From the NCBI GenBank assembly GCA_001899145.1, contig MKVF01000018.1, positions 558,001-622,000 of the forward strand: a stretch of DNA of 64,000 nt. The letters run 5' to 3'. The notes under the pieces are model-generated. The model saw only the letters and a program-made list of their open reading frames with translations, was not told the origin of the DNA and did not search any database. Both the position numbers and the translations under genes were made by a program. Each line of letters opens with the position of its first letter. Position 1 is the first letter of the stretch. Source of the DNA: Flavobacteriia bacterium 40-80. Lineage in GTDB: Bacteria; Bacteroidota; Bacteroidia; Flavobacteriales_D; Crocinitomicaceae. Of the stretch, positions 28,721-37,772 are shown piece by piece.

Positions 28721-29863
28721 ATGAAATATATTCTTTCCGATAACGGCCTGCATTTACGATTTGCTCCTTTTACGCTGACACGGCCTTTAGGCACAGTACG
28801 AATGGGAATTATGACCAACGAAGAGCGAATCTGTTTGTTTGACGCTTCAGCGGAAGTTTTATTTCAGACAGAGGATTATCTGACAGCGAAATTCCCATCC
28901 GGAGAAGACCATGAAGCAGCTGTAACAATCAATGCACAGGTAATTTTATCGGAAAACCTGATGAATGTCATCAGCTTATTGAAAGAAGGAGAGATGTTGG
29001 TAAAAGACGGGCTTTGGATCGCACGGAACGGAACGGAGAAACAACGTGAAGTGAATTTTTCCGGGGAGCTGCTTTTCATCAGCCAGCGCTGGGATTTATA
29101 CCAGAAGAACCACATCGCTTTGCTGTCCGATTTTTCCTGGCTGACAAAAGACAGAATTTCACAACCTGTCAGTGATACGAATACGATTATCGGCGACAGA
29201 GCTCTGGTATTTCTGGAAGAAGGAGCAAGTGTGGAAGCCTGTATTTTAAATACGAAAACAGGTCCTGTTTATGTAGGTAAAAACGCAGAGCTGATGGAAG
29301 GATCGGTTGTTCGAGGCGGATTGGCATTAGGTGAAGGAGCAGGCTTGAAGCTGGCAACAAAAGTATATGGCGCAACGACATTGGGTCCGCATTGCAAAGT
29401 AGGAGGAGAAGTGAATAATGTTGTTTTTCAGGCTTATTCCAATAAGGGACATGACGGATTTTTAGGAAACGCAGTGATTGGTGAGTGGTGTAATCTGGGA
29501 GCAGATACCAACTCGTCCAACCTCAAAAATAACTACTCGAATGTTGCCGCTTATTCTTATGAAACCGGAAAAACCGAGAAAACGGACGTTCAGTTCATGG
29601 GGATCATGATGGGAGATCACAGCAAATGCGGAATTAATACGATGTTTAATACCGCAACGGTTTGTGGTGTTTCCTGTAATATCTACGGAGGTGATTTTCC
29701 TCCGAAATATACCCCTTCTTTTTCCTGGGGAGGAGCAGACGGATTTGAACGCTTTGATCTTGAAAAAGCCATTCAGGCAGCACAGGCGATGATGTCGCGC
29801 CGAAATGTAGCGTTCACGGAAGGCGACAGAAGGATTTTTGAAAAACTATTCGCGGAAAGCTGA
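28721..29863 (+). CDS. GlmU-family putative sugar nucleotidyltransferase (Bacteroidota paralogue)
   Basis: 380 residues. The N-terminal third is a nucleotidyltransferase-like domain beginning ILSDNGLHLRFAPFTLTRPLG, and the second half is a left-handed beta-helix of hexapeptide repeats (for example AVIGEWCNLGADTNSSNLK). This matches the Bacteroidota-specific GlmU paralogue group rather than the housekeeping GlmU: the usual LAAGxGTRM nucleotide loop is replaced by a divergent sequence. The activity is presumably the transfer of a nucleotidyl or acyl group to a sugar phosphate. It lies 7 bp after the symporter gene. Confidence 0.87.
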   Translation: MKYILSDNGLHLRFAPFTLTRPLGTVRMGIMTNEERICLFDASAEVLFQTEDYLTAKFPSGEDHEAAVTINAQVILSENLMNVISLLKEGEMLVKDGLWIARNGTEKQREVNFSGELLFISQRWDLYQKNHIALLSDFSWLTKDRISQPVSDTNTIIGDRALVFLEEGASVEACILNTKTGPVYVGKNAELMEGSVVRGGLALGEGAGLKLATKVYGATTLGPHCKVGGEVNNVVFQAYSNKGHDGFLGNAVIGEWCNLGADTNSSNLKNNYSNVAAYSYETGKTEKTDVQFMGIMMGDHSKCGINTMFNTATVCGVSCNIYGGDFPPKYTPSFSWGGADGFERFDLEKAIQAAQAMMSRRNVAFTEGDRRIFEKLFAES

Positions 29864-29870
29864 TTGGGAT

Positions 29871-30689
29871 TTAATACAGTGGCTTAAAGATCAATTTGAA
29901 TCCCTGGTAAATGCTGTTGTGCAAAATGGTTGCATGATCTTCCTCCATCAGCAGGAATTTCGCTACAGTATTTGCTTTTCCTGATTTAGAAAGGATATCA
30001 TACAGTTTTTTGGCCTCTGTCTGCATAATCTTAGGTTCATTTTTTCCTGCAGAGATATAAACAAATCGTTTGCTGTCCGATTGTTCCCTGTATAATTCGG
30101 GCGCTTTTTTCAGCATACTTTCGTTATCCCACCAAAGGCTGGGGCTGATAATGAAATAATGAGTAAACAGATCTGCATGATGCAGGAGAATTTCGGAGGC
30201 AAGCAGCCCGCCTAACGACTGTCCGATAAGAAAAGAAGTTCCGTTGGTCTTAAATCTGGATTGAACATAAGGCTGAAGCTCATTTTTTACAAATGAAATG
30301 AATCTGTCCGAATGTCCGGTTGTCGGATAGCTTTTCTTCAGTTCCTCCAGTTCCGTATGAAAAGTAAAATCCCGTTTCCGGTCAATATTGGCAATTCCTA
30401 CAATAACGGTTTCCGGCATATCGTACATCAGATGGAAAAATTGTGCCAGCCCTGAAATGTGAAGGAAATCTTCATTCATGCTCCCGTCCAATAGGTAAAT
30501 GACCGGATAAGCCCGGGACGAATCATAGCCCGGCGGCAGGTAAATGTTTAAGGTGCGTTCTTCGTTAAGGCTGGAAGAATAAATCGTGTGAATTTCGCCA
30601 ATGGAAAGGGGCGAAATCATATCAGACTGCGCTGAGAGAAAGCTTCGGAAAAAGAAAAGCAGGAAAAAAACGGCTACATATTTTTTCAT
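29871..30689 (-). CDS. Secreted alpha/beta hydrolase, esterase D/siderophore-esterase type
   Basis: 272 residues with an N-terminal signal peptide (hydrophobic, ending FLSAQ), so periplasmic or secreted. The esterase (PF00756) fold shows YPVIYLLDGSMNEDFLHISG, the nucleophile elbow GQSLGG (serine near residue 160), and a late LLMEEDHATIL with the catalytic histidine. Relatives hydrolyse siderophore or acyl esters. The ATG at 30689 is preferred over a GTG four codons upstream. It is 16 bp after the DUF6150 gene, in the same direction, and convergent with the GlmU-like gene. Confidence 0.85.
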   Translation of the reverse strand: MKKYVAVFFLLFFFRSFLSAQSDMISPLSIGEIHTIYSSSLNEERTLNIYLPPGYDSSRAYPVIYLLDGSMNEDFLHISGLAQFFHLMYDMPETVIVGIANIDRKRDFTFHTELEELKKSYPTTGHSDRFISFVKNELQPYVQSRFKTNGTSFLIGQSLGGLLASEILLHHADLFTHYFIISPSLWWDNESMLKKAPELYREQSDSKRFVYISAGKNEPKIMQTEAKKLYDILSKSGKANTVAKFLLMEEDHATILHNSIYQGFKLIFKPLY

Positions 30690-30705
30690 CAGTACTTTCA
30701 CATAA

Positions 30706-31038
30706 TCAGTACATCAGCTGCTGCTTGGAAGAATTTCTCCAGCCCGCCTGACTTTCATAATCAACAAAATAGATCTTCAGATCCGCCTGGCTCTCATATT
30801 TCACGAAAAAGATCTTTTTCTTAGCCTGGCTTTCATAATCAGTAAAAAACCATTTTCCGTCATTTTTTCCCGCCTGACTTTCATACTTTACCTTGAAAAC
30901 TTTCAGATCGGCCTGGCTTTCGTAATCCACGACAAATACTTTTACATCTGCCTGGCTCTCGTAGTTTACAGAATATACTTTCTGAGCGGACAGGAACCCG
31001 GAGAATAACAATAAGCAGAAAAAGATAAGTTTTTTCAT
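30706..31038 (-). CDS. Secreted DUF6150-type repeat protein (six YESQA repeats)
   Basis: 110 residues: a signal peptide (LLLFSGFLSAQ) and then six copies of a short unit ending in YESQA (NYESQAD, DYESQAD, KYESQAG, DYESQAK, KYESQAD, DYESQAG), each preceded by an alternating hydrophobic strand such as KVFVV or KIYFV. The spacing of 12-20 residues suggests a small all-beta repeat fold. I match it to DUF6150 by memory of this repeat; no function is known to me. It is probably co-transcribed with the esterase. Confidence 0.78.
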   Translation of the reverse strand: MKKLIFFCLLLFSGFLSAQKVYSVNYESQADVKVFVVDYESQADLKVFKVKYESQAGKNDGKWFFTDYESQAKKKIFFVKYESQADLKIYFVDYESQAGWRNSSKQQLMY

Positions 31039-31150
31039 TATTTCTTTATTAAAACGAGTACAAGATATTTAATCCTTTTTAAAAATCAAAACTATATATA
31101 TGTCTGAATTACAGAAATTCGTTATTTTGGTTCACTTTTAGACAGAAATT

Positions 31151-32428
31151 ATGAAGCATGAATTCGAAGAAAAGCCGGTAAAAAAGAAAAAGTTTTATCA
31201 GCTGCTGTATGTTCAGGTGCTATTTGCCATCGTTATAGGTGTTTCACTGGGATATTTCAGGCCTGATCTCGGGACAAAGATGCAGCCTTTGGGAGATGGC
31301 TTCATAAAATTGGTGAAGATGATTATCGCACCGGTGATATTCCTGACAGTTTCTACGGGAATTGCAGGGATGAATGATCTGAAGAAAGTCGGACGGGTAG
31401 CAACAAAAGCTTTTGTTTATTTTTTCTTTTTTTCTACGCTGGCCCTGATAATAGGATTGCTGGTGAGTCATGTTGTACAGCCAGGTGCCGGCTTGAATAT
31501 TGATCCGTCTTCACTGGACAGCTCAAAAATCAATAAATACGTAGAAGCAGCCAAAGAAAATTCCGTTGTTGATTTTATATTTAATATCATACCGCAGACT
31601 TTGTTCAGCCCCATGACCGGAGATGTAATCCTCCAGGTGCTGCTGGTCGCAATACTGTTTGGTGTCGGGTTAGCGCTGACAGCAGAAAAAAGCAAACCGG
31701 TAATTGATTTTCTGGAGGTGCTGACCATACCGGTTTTTAAAATCGTGGAGCTTTTGATGAAACTGGCTCCGATCGGTGCATTCGGTGCAATGGCTTATAC
31801 CATTGGTGCTTACGGGATTGATTCGCTGATGTATCTCGGGAAATTAGTTATTACCTTTTACCTGACTTCCTTTTTGTTTATTGCTGTGATCCTGGGCTTG
31901 GTAGCTAAGCTGAACGGATTCAATATTTTTAGGTTTATCCGCTACATCAAAGAAGAAGTATTTCTGGTTTTGGGAACAAGCTCTTCCGAACCTGCGATGC
32001 CCGGGCTGATGCGTAAGCTGAATGATGCGGGATGTGATAAAGGTGTTGTTGGTCTGGTAGTTCCGACAGGATATTCATTTAATCTTGACGGAACAAATAT
32101 TTATATGACGCTGGCAGCATTATTTATTGCGCAGGCATGTAATATTCATCTGGAATTTGACCATCTGATGGTGTTGTTGCTCGTGGCAATATTATCTTCA
32201 AAAGGAGCGGCAGGTGTTACTGGAGCGGGATTTATTACGCTGGCAGCAACATTAGCCGTTGTGCCGGAAGTTCCTGTTGCAGGAATGACTCTCATCTTAG
32301 GTATTGATAAGTTCATGTCGGAATGTCGTGCGCTGACCAATGTTATAGGAAATGGCGTGGCATGTGTGGTGGTTTCTAACTGGGAGAATCATCTGGATAA
32401 AGAAAAGCTGAAGGAAAAAATTGGCTGA
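31151..32428 (+). CDS. Dicarboxylate/amino acid:cation symporter (DAACS family, DctA/GltP-like)
   Basis: Inner-membrane symporter for C4-dicarboxylates or acidic amino acids. 425 residues with eight helices and two hairpins. Landmarks: [14 protein letters not shown] (serine-rich hairpin 1), [17 protein letters not shown] (unwound helix TM7 with the NLDGT/NxDGT cation motif) and [21 protein letters not shown] near the C-terminus. The acidic-residue pattern is closer to DctA than to GltP, but the substrate is not certain. The DUF1697 gene begins within its stop codon region. Confidence 0.92.
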   Translation: MKHEFEEKPVKKKKFYQLLYVQVLFAIVIGVSLGYFRPDLGTKMQPLGDGFIKLVKMIIAPVIFLTVSTGIAGMNDLKKVGRVATKAFVYFFFFSTLALIIGLLVSHVVQPGAGLNIDPSSLDSSKINKYVEAAKENSVVDFIFNIIPQTLFSPMTGDVILQVLLVAILFGVGLALTAEKSKPVIDFLEVLTIPVFKIVELLMKLAPIGAFGAMAYTIGAYGIDSLMYLGKLVITFYLTSFLFIAVILGLVAKLNGFNIFRFIRYIKEEVFLVLGTSSSEPAMPGLMRKLNDAGCDKGVVGLVVPTGYSFNLDGTNIYMTLAALFIAQACNIHLEFDHLMVLLLVAILSSKGAAGVTGAGFITLAATLAVVPEVPVAGMTLILGIDKFMSECRALTNVIGNGVACVVVSNWENHLDKEKLKEKIG

Positions 32429-32957
32429 GTGGCAGAAGTTTGTTGTTTTCCTTCGCGGAATTAATGTTTCCGGGAAGAATATTATCAAAATGGAAGAACT
32501 GAAAAAACAGCTTTCCGCTGCGGGTTTTTCAGAGGTGCTTACCTATATCCAGAGCGGTAATATCGTGTTTAATTCATTGTATAACAAAGAAGAAACGGAA
32601 CGGAAAGTTTCAGAGCTGATCAAGGAAAGATTTCAGCTGGATATTCCTGTTTTTGTCCTTTCTTCTGAAGATTTGACACAGGCATTGGCGAATAATCCTT
32701 TTTCTGCTGACAGCGAACCTTCGAAGCTGTTTTTCACTTTTCTGAAAGGAGAACTTTCTTCAGAATTATTAGAAAAGCTCCGGCAGCAGGATCATGGAGA
32801 GGGAGTCTTTCACCTGGAAGGAAATGTTCTTTATTTCTACCTTCCGGAAGGGATGGCCAGATCCATAATGAATAATAACTATTTTGAGAAAAAGCTTAAA
32901 ATAACAGCTACCGGAAGGAATCTGAATACAGTGAATAAGATGATGTCGATGATCTAG
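32421..32957 (+). CDS. DUF1697 family protein
   Basis: 178-residue cytoplasmic protein of unknown function with the family start [14 protein letters not shown] and end [13 protein letters not shown]. No ATG precedes the conserved FLRGIN motif, so translation must begin at the TTG at 32421, overlapping the last 8 bp of the symporter gene. A second copy of its final 43 codons-worth of sequence is not present, but the last 14 codons recur, diverged, at 38854-38898, on the other side of the AT-rich operon. Confidence 0.85.
   Translation: MAEWQKFVVFLRGINVSGKNIIKMEELKKQLSAAGFSEVLTYIQSGNIVFNSLYNKEETERKVSELIKERFQLDIPVFVLSSEDLTQALANNPFSADSEPSKLFFTFLKGELSSELLEKLRQQDHGEGVFHLEGNVLYFYLPEGMARSIMNNNYFEKKLKITATGRNLNTVNKMMSMI
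32915..32934 (+). repeat. 20 bp direct repeat flanking the accessory operon, left copy
   Basis: AAGGAATCTGAATACAGTGA lies in the 3' end of the DUF1697 gene and is identical to 38853-38872. The two copies are 5938 bp apart and bracket the five-gene operon. Confidence 0.8.
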
Positions 32958-32993
32958 AATTTTCATAGAGGTTTATTTATCTGTGAAAAATAT

Positions 32994-33001
32994 TACCTTT
33001 G
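32994..33001 (+). promoter_or_regulatory. -7 element (TACCTTTG) of the DUF4178 operon
   Basis: Perfect TAnnTTTG only 6 bp before the ATG at 33008. The transcript would start within a few bases of the start codon, so the mRNA may be leaderless or nearly so. Confidence 0.55.
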
Positions 33002-33007
33002 TCTTGC

Positions 33008-34438
33008 ATGGGAATCGTTTGTACTTCTTGTCAATATGTCTTTAATACTACTCAAATCCAGAGTCATTTTAATGTCTTCGTGTGTCCTGAATGTCAGGAA
33101 CTTCATTCTTTTGAAAAAGAAGAAATCATTTTTGTAGGTAAATTTAAGCAGGCAGAAATTGAAAATCCATTAGGGATAGATATAGGTGATGTATTCTTGT
33201 ACAATTCCTCAAAATATACAATCACTAATATTTCGAAAAAAGAAAGCATGCAGGATTCTTGGTGGGAGTACGGAGGAATGAACGCTAAGAACGAGTGGTA
33301 TTTTTTTAGCTTTTCGGATAATTTCAAAAAAGGTGTTTTTGGATTAAAAGAATTTAAACTTCCCCAGCAATTTGATCTGAATGCTGCAAAACAACAAGGG
33401 GTCAGGAAGTATAGAAAATATTTCAGATATGATTACATGTATTCTGCAAAAACTACTTTTGCATCGGGAATATTTCAGTATGATATTAGAGAGAAGGTCA
33501 CTTATTATCCTTTTAATTGTGATGTTGAAAATGACAGTAGTTTTCTCAGTATAGAAAGTGCAGGCAAAGAGCTTTTCGGCTATTATGGAAATGCTCTTAC
33601 GATGCACGATTTTTATAATAGATTTGAAAATAAGAAGGATAAAAATAAAAGCAGCTATAGAAATTATTATTTTAATTTCTTTAATATGTGTGTACTTGTT
33701 CTGATGTTTTTTGGACTGATATTTCTGGGATTTCATTATAAGGGATTGTTTTTTGATAAAGAGGTATTGTATGAAAGTACAGAGGTGAAAGAAAATAGTT
33801 TATTCGTTTCAAATTACAGATTAAAGCAGAAGATAGACCTTAGTTGGATTAAATCATCAGAACTGACGATCGATGGTTCTGTTGAATCAAGAACACACCC
33901 GGTTGTATATTTTTCCTTGATAAGTCTATCAAAAAACAGAATGGTCTATTCACAGAGAGTCGGTCTGAACTATAATTCAATTAACTATGCCTCTGCGCTT
34001 AATATATTGATTAATAATCTTGAACCAGGTGAATATGAGTTACGCATTTCGGCAAATACACCAAAACAGATTATTATACCAACGGATTATTTGGAATTTG
34101 ATGTGATGACGGATTTGAGATTTACAGTAGGGCATATTATCAGATATACACCTTTTGTTGTTGCACTTATTGTCGTTATTGTTCTTTTCTATTTAATGTA
34201 TTTGCGTCTGGACAGGAACTATAAGATGAATAAAAAAAGTACTTCTATTGATATTTTACTAATGGACAGATATATGTATATTGTACTTTTTATATTTGCA
34301 GCATTTTTATATACGAGTGCTGAAGTATATAATAACAATTATCGGGGAGCGAATATTGAAACACTGGAAGATGCCAGTTATATAGGACGTTCAAATCACT
34401 ATGTCTACAAATCAGAATCATATTCAAATCATAAATAA
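33008..34438 (+). CDS. DUF4178 domain membrane protein with N-terminal zinc ribbon
   Basis: 476 residues, first gene of the five-gene operon. A zinc ribbon occupies the N-terminus (Cys5, Cys8, Cys26, Cys29). It is followed by a DUF4178-like all-beta region (about 45-200, with GDVFLYNSSKYTITNIS and WWEYGGMNAKNEWYFF), a membrane helix near 215-235, an extracytoplasmic segment of about 130 residues, and two more helices near 375-395 and 415-435. DUF4178 proteins are often encoded with DUF350 and spermidine-synthase-like genes, as here. The function is unknown. A TTG three codons upstream overlaps the -7 element, so the ATG is used. Confidence 0.78.
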   Translation: MGIVCTSCQYVFNTTQIQSHFNVFVCPECQELHSFEKEEIIFVGKFKQAEIENPLGIDIGDVFLYNSSKYTITNISKKESMQDSWWEYGGMNAKNEWYFFSFSDNFKKGVFGLKEFKLPQQFDLNAAKQQGVRKYRKYFRYDYMYSAKTTFASGIFQYDIREKVTYYPFNCDVENDSSFLSIESAGKELFGYYGNALTMHDFYNRFENKKDKNKSSYRNYYFNFFNMCVLVLMFFGLIFLGFHYKGLFFDKEVLYESTEVKENSLFVSNYRLKQKIDLSWIKSSELTIDGSVESRTHPVVYFSLISLSKNRMVYSQRVGLNYNSINYASALNILINNLEPGEYELRISANTPKQIIIPTDYLEFDVMTDLRFTVGHIIRYTPFVVALIVVIVLFYLMYLRLDRNYKMNKKSTSIDILLMDRYMYIVLFIFAAFLYTSAEVYNNNYRGANIETLEDASYIGRSNHYVYKSESYSNHK

Positions 34439-34445
34439 ACCGTAT

Positions 34446-34658
34446 ATGGAAAATTATATTCAAGGAATTTTAAATTCACTTATCTACTGTTTTATAGGAA
34501 TTGTGCTATTACTTGCCAGCTATTTTGTAATTGAAAAAATAACACCGGAAAAATCCTGGAAAGAAATTGTAGAAAATAAAAATCATGCATTAGCAATCAT
34601 TTTTTCGGCTTTAATTATAGGGATCTCTATGATCATCAGTGCAGCGATTCATGGCTAA
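34446..34658 (+). CDS. DUF350 family small membrane protein (YjfL-like)
   Basis: 70 residues with two membrane helices (LIYCFIGIVLLLASYFVI and ALAIIFSALIIGISMIISAAI), matching a single DUF350 unit; E. coli YjfL has more. The ATG at 34446 is 7 bp after the DUF4178 stop. An earlier ATG at 34401 would add 15 polar residues and overlap the upstream gene by 38 bp; I prefer the shorter form because the family starts just before the first helix. It overlaps the next gene by 8 bp. Confidence 0.72.
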   Translation: MENYIQGILNSLIYCFIGIVLLLASYFVIEKITPEKSWKEIVENKNHALAIIFSALIIGISMIISAAIHG

Positions 34659-36174
34659 TAAAAGAAGGTTTCAGTTCTTATTATTAATGGCGGTTTTTAC
34701 AATCGCTACCTGTGGATTAATATATGAATTGATCGCCGGAGCATTAGCAAGTTACCTTTTGGGAGATTCTGTAAGACAGTTTTCTTATACTATAGGTACT
34801 TATATGTTTGCTATGGGAATAGGTTCCTATTTTTCCAAGTTTATAGAAAAAAAATTACTAAAGAGGTTTGTCGAAATAGAAATACTGATCGGAATTGTAG
34901 GAGGAATAAGTTCCACGTTATTATTCCTGTTATTTCAGCAGGGTAGCTATTTTCAGGTGGTTTTGTATTTTTTACTGGGCTTGACAGGTATTCTGGTTGG
35001 GATGGAAATCCCGATTTTGATGAGGATTTTGAAAGATAAAGTAGAGTTCAGACAATTGGTTGCGAATATTTTTACGTTTGATTATATAGGGGCGTTGCTT
35101 GCTTCTATTTTATTTCCTGTGGTTCTTGTTCCCAAGTTAGGTCTGATAAGTACTTCTATAGTTTTTGGCATTATAAATATTGTTGTCGGTTTACTGTTGA
35201 TCTATTTATTCCGTAAGGAACTAAAAGATACGTTTATTCTTACATTTAAGTCCATTGTTGCTTTTTCCGGATTATGCATATTGCTTTTTTTTAATAAAGA
35301 AGTTTTAGATTATAGTGAAAGAAACTTATACAACGGGAGTATAGTTTATAGTCATACAACTCCTTATCAGAAGATTGTTTTGACGAATCAGGGGGCAGAT
35401 TTTCAGCTCTATCTGAATAATAATTTGCAGTTTGATACAAAAGATGAATATCGCTATCATGAATGTCTGGTACATCCTGTTATGGGATTTGCTGCATCAG
35501 TTGAGAAGGTATTAATTCTTGGAGGAGGCGATGGACTGGCGGCTCGTGAGGTATTGAAATATGATGAAGTTAAATTTGTTACACTGGTAGATTTAGATGA
35601 AGGTATGACGCAATTATTTGCAAAGAACCCAAGATTGATGGCTTACAACAAACAATCATTGACGAATCCGAAAATGGAGGTAATTAATCAAGATGCTTTT
35701 TTGTGGGTGAAGAATAATAAAACAAAATACGATGTGGTAATCATTGATTTTCCGGATCCGACAAATTACAGTATAGGAAAATTATATACCAATTATTTTT
35801 ATGAGTGTCTTAAACAATCACTTAAATCAGAATCAGTAGTAAGTATTCAGACAACTTCGCCATTTACAGCGCCTAACGCTTATTGGTGCATTAATGCCAC
35901 TATTTCAGCTATTTATCCTGAGGTTAGAGCGTATCATGTATATGTTCCGTCTTTTGGAGAATGGGGATTTAACTTATTCAGTAATGATCCGAAGCAATCA
36001 TTTCGGTATGTGAAACGACGGATGGATAATCTGAAATTTTACGATTATCAATTTGAATCCTATACTGATTTCAAAAAAGATATGCTCCCTGCTTCAGAAC
36101 TGGAAATAAATCGTCTTGATAATCAGGTGTTGGTTCGTTATTTTGAAGAGGACTGGTCAAAATTGAGAGAATGA
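34651..36174 (+). CDS. Membrane-anchored polyamine aminopropyltransferase-like protein
   Basis: 507 residues. The first 200 or so form about seven membrane helices; a spermidine-synthase-type domain follows. That domain has the SAM-family loop GGGDG at residues 291-295, an acidic DLDEGM that should bind the ribose of the nucleoside, and DFPDP at 366-370, which holds the catalytic acid of aminopropyltransferases. Family members transfer an aminopropyl group from decarboxylated SAM to an amine. No SpeD (SAM decarboxylase) gene is in the operon, so the donor must come from elsewhere or the chemistry differs. It overlaps the genes on both sides by 8 and 4 bp. Confidence 0.83.
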   Translation: MANKRRFQFLLLMAVFTIATCGLIYELIAGALASYLLGDSVRQFSYTIGTYMFAMGIGSYFSKFIEKKLLKRFVEIEILIGIVGGISSTLLFLLFQQGSYFQVVLYFLLGLTGILVGMEIPILMRILKDKVEFRQLVANIFTFDYIGALLASILFPVVLVPKLGLISTSIVFGIINIVVGLLLIYLFRKELKDTFILTFKSIVAFSGLCILLFFNKEVLDYSERNLYNGSIVYSHTTPYQKIVLTNQGADFQLYLNNNLQFDTKDEYRYHECLVHPVMGFAASVEKVLILGGGDGLAAREVLKYDEVKFVTLVDLDEGMTQLFAKNPRLMAYNKQSLTNPKMEVINQDAFLWVKNNKTKYDVVIIDFPDPTNYSIGKLYTNYFYECLKQSLKSESVVSIQTTSPFTAPNAYWCINATISAIYPEVRAYHVYVPSFGEWGFNLFSNDPKQSFRYVKRRMDNLKFYDYQFESYTDFKKDMLPASELEINRLDNQVLVRYFEEDWSKLRE

Positions 36175-37772
36175 GGCGCAGACAGTTTATCCGTTTGACA
36201 ATGCTTGCATCTGTTGGTATGATCTTATTAAAATCATGCCGTGATACAGCACTTCGCTTTGTACTGAAGATTACCGGAACTAATCATCTGCTGGGACACA
36301 GGTTATGGACAAAGGATTTTCCCGTACCGACTGAAAAGGAGCGATATAAATTTGTTATTATAGGAGGAGGAGTTAGTGCATTAAGTGCCGCCAGAGCCTT
36401 GATAAAGACAAATGAAGAGGATTTTGTGCTGTTTGAGCTGGAGGGAATTGCAGGAGGAAATTCTTCTTCCGGAAGTAATAATTATTCGGCATATCCACTG
36501 GGAGCGCATTACGTGCCAGCAATTAATCTTCATCATAAGGAACTGGCTGTCTTTTTTGAAGAAGAAAATATTATCACTGGTTATCAGGATGGGAAAGCAG
36601 TTTATCATCCTGAATATGTGTGTCATTCACCACAAGAACGGTTATTTATTGATTATCAATGGGTAGAAGGTATTGAGCCGAATAATAGATTGGATGATGA
36701 TTGTAACGGGCAATTTCTTCGCTTTTCTTCGCAAATGAAGGACTATCGTTCTGCTAAAGGAACAGATGGACGTTTTATTTTTGATTTACCTCTTGCATAT
36801 TCTTCAACAGACGCAGACTATTTGACATTAGACAAACTATCAATGAAGGATTGGATGGAGCAGGAAGAATATATACATCCTAATTTGTTATGGTATGTTA
36901 ACTACTGCTGTATGGATGATTATGGTCAGGGAATAGATCGTGTGAGTGCCTGGGCAGGCATTCATTATTTTACTTCGAGAAAACACGATTTATACAGTGA
37001 ACATCAAGAACTCTTAACGTGGCCTGAAGGAAACGGTTTTTTGATTAAATGTTTGGAAAAATATGTGAAGGGTAAACAATTTCTTCAACATGTTGTTTAC
37101 AATATAGATGTACAGAAAGACAAAGTTGTGTTGAATGTTTTTGATGAAAGACGAAATATTTCAAAACAGATTTATGCAGAAAGAATTATCCTGGCGACAC
37201 CACAATATATTAACAGATACCTTTTACCTGATCGCAAGATTAATTATGGGAAATTTTGCTATTCTCCTTGGATTTTGGCAACGCTTGTATTAGAACGATT
37301 TCCTTTGAGCGAAGGAGCTGAATTAAGTTGGGAAAATGTTATTTTTCAGGGAAAAGGGCTGGGGTATATTTATAATCAGCATCAGAATTTGACTCAATAT
37401 GAATCTCCTTTTGTAATTACTTATTACCGGGCGTTAGATGGAGGAAATCTGAAAGAAGAACGTAAGAAGTTACAGCGATATTCAGATGAATATTGGAAGA
37501 ATGAAGTATTAGAAGATCTAAAAACAGTTCATCCGGAAATTGAAAAGTATTTGGTTTCTATTGAAATTTTTAAACGCGGACACGGAATGATTAGTCCCTC
37601 GATCAATTTTCTGTTTTCTGAAGATAAGAAGGAAGCATTGAAACCGATTGGAGATAAAGTTTTTTTTGCACATACGGACTTGAGTGGAATATCTCTTTTT
37701 GAAGAGGCTTTTTATCAGGGAACAAGAGCTGTTGAACAAATGTTGAATGATGAAAAAATACTGGATATATAA
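36171..37772 (+). CDS. FAD-dependent amine-oxidase-like protein with Tat/lipoprotein-type signal
   Basis: 533 residues. The N-terminus RRRQFIRLTMLASVGMILLKSC resembles a twin-arginine signal (RRQFIR) ending in a possible lipidated Cys23, which would place a folded flavoprotein outside the cytoplasmic membrane. The FAD-binding GGGVSALSAARAL starts at Gly65, followed by FELEGIAGGNSSSG, where the ribose-binding Glu is expected, and a C-terminal FFAHTDLSGISLFEEAFYQG that matches the flavin-contacting end of this superfamily. The substrate is unknown; an amine or polyamine is suggested by the upstream gene. The ATG overlaps the previous stop (ATGA). Confidence 0.8.
   Translation: MRRRQFIRLTMLASVGMILLKSCRDTALRFVLKITGTNHLLGHRLWTKDFPVPTEKERYKFVIIGGGVSALSAARALIKTNEEDFVLFELEGIAGGNSSSGSNNYSAYPLGAHYVPAINLHHKELAVFFEEENIITGYQDGKAVYHPEYVCHSPQERLFIDYQWVEGIEPNNRLDDDCNGQFLRFSSQMKDYRSAKGTDGRFIFDLPLAYSSTDADYLTLDKLSMKDWMEQEEYIHPNLLWYVNYCCMDDYGQGIDRVSAWAGIHYFTSRKHDLYSEHQELLTWPEGNGFLIKCLEKYVKGKQFLQHVVYNIDVQKDKVVLNVFDERRNISKQIYAERIILATPQYINRYLLPDRKINYGKFCYSPWILATLVLERFPLSEGAELSWENVIFQGKGLGYIYNQHQNLTQYESPFVITYYRALDGGNLKEERKKLQRYSDEYWKNEVLEDLKTVHPEIEKYLVSIEIFKRGHGMISPSINFLFSEDKKEALKPIGDKVFFAHTDLSGISLFEEAFYQGTRAVEQMLNDEKILDI

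Noticed and set aside
34651-36174. Plain cytosolic spermidine synthase (speE)
   Set aside because: The long N-terminal membrane half and operon partners set it apart from SpeE; calling it speE would overstate what is known.
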